From assembly GCA_021841025.1 (NCBI GenBank), contig JAKBWA010000055.1:1-64000 (forward strand): a stretch of DNA of 64,000 nt, given 5' to 3'. A program made the position numbers and the translations under genes. The DNA is from Bacillota bacterium (GTDB lineage: Bacteria > Bacillota > Sulfobacillia > Sulfobacillales > Sulfobacillaceae). The notes under the pieces are model-generated. The model ran no database searches and was not told where the DNA came from. It was given only the letters and a program-made list of their open reading frames with translations. Shown here in pieces: positions 63,644-64,000 of the stretch (the stretch's first letter is position 1; every line of letters starts with the position of its first letter).

Positions 63644-63886
63644 ATGACGACTCTGAAAAAATGGAACCTTGTCCAGTGGAAGCGCTGGAATCAATTGCCT
63701 TTACAACAGCGCTCCGGATGGTTAGTCGGACTCATTGCACTGGGGGCGACGATGACTGCTGTCTCCGCCACACAATTGACGTCCCCAGCCTTCTGGCGGG
63801 GATTCATAACCGGAATTTGGGCCAGCGACACATTGATTCTCATTGGATTCCTGGCCCTGATTCAGTTCCAGGCGCGGAAACGTTAA
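63644..63886 (+). CDS. Small membrane protein, unknown function
   Basis: 80 residues with two hydrophobic helices (GWLVGLIALGATMTAV and GIWASDTLILIGFLALIQF) and a basic N terminus. AAGGAAGG precedes the ATG at 63644. It resembles no family I can name. Confidence 0.5.
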   Translation: MTTLKKWNLVQWKRWNQLPLQQRSGWLVGLIALGATMTAVSATQLTSPAFWRGFITGIWASDTLILIGFLALIQFQARKR

Positions 63887-64000
63887 TTTTCCTGGCATCC
63901 CTCTTCCCGGATTAGCCTCATCTGCCTCAGATCCAGGGCCGTGTCAACCTTAGGGCAGAAGCAGGTTTTCAGTGGGTGTGCCCGAAAGAGGTAGCCTGAG

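Overview
The window reads as chromosome of a Gram-positive (Firmicutes-type) bacterium. Most genes carry strong GGAGG-type ribosome binding sites, several use GTG or TTG starts, there are lipobox lipoproteins, a YhgE/Pip protein and two YtrA-type GntR regulators, and no outer-membrane genes. My best guess, from memory of similar gene content and surface-protein style, is a Sulfobacillus-like acidophile; this is an inference and not proven by anything here. I see no rRNA, tRNA or CRISPR array.

Layout: 1-6.6 kb holds an IS200/IS605-like remnant, an acetamidase/formamidase convergent with an APC amino-acid permease (shared hairpin terminator between them), and a TetR gene with its perfect palindromic operator in front of a YhgE/Pip membrane protein. 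6.6-11.9 kb is gene-poor and decayed, with two lipoproteins, one membrane protein and a broken surface-protein tail. 11.9-15.8 kb is a GntR-controlled ABC sugar importer without its own ATPase. 16.4-18 kb has an NRAMP-like metal transporter and a small membrane protein.

The centrepiece is 18.1-31 kb: a complete propane-monooxygenase-type (MimABCD/PrmABCD) soluble di-iron monooxygenase locus. Hydroxylase large subunit, reductase, small subunit and coupling protein run rightward and are followed in the same run by a full sigma-54 gene (rpoN). Running leftward from the same control region are an amidohydrolase, a DUF59 iron-sulfur protein, a zinc alcohol dehydrogenase, a dedicated GroEL-like chaperonin and a sigma-54-dependent activator of the AcoR/MimR type. 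The 680-bp region between the two arms contains two near-identical -24/-12 promoters pointing outward, and two GTTGC/GCAAC inverted repeats, each 80-95 bp upstream of one promoter. Promoter, sigma factor, activator, enzyme, chaperone and downstream dehydrogenase therefore appear to travel as one self-contained hydrocarbon-oxidation module.

31-42 kb is mixed: a repeat-rich beta-helix-like protein, a CPBP protease, a broken MFS gene, a 2-hydroxyacid dehydrogenase, two YtrA-type GntR regulators (one with a DUF1648/DUF5808 membrane protein), a Cys-pair protein, secreted proteins, and an intergenic cluster of three DnaA-box-like 9-mers. At 42 kb a truncated IPT/TIG gene abuts an IS110 transposase fragment.

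42.9-52.8 kb is a tight eight-gene leftward operon: ROK regulator, MFS transporter, three Gfo/Idh/MocA proteins, two Cys-type sulfatases without signal peptides and a radical-SAM sulfatase-maturating enzyme with a SEC-C tail. It looks like an import-then-desulfate-then-oxidise pathway for a small sulfated sugar, from a good sigma-A promoter overlapped by a ROK-type inverted repeat. 53.4-62.6 kb encodes a TPR glycosyltransferase, two large secreted Ig-like surface proteins that share an N-terminal module, and a ribbon-helix-helix protein. The window ends with a cold-shock-domain protein and a small membrane protein.
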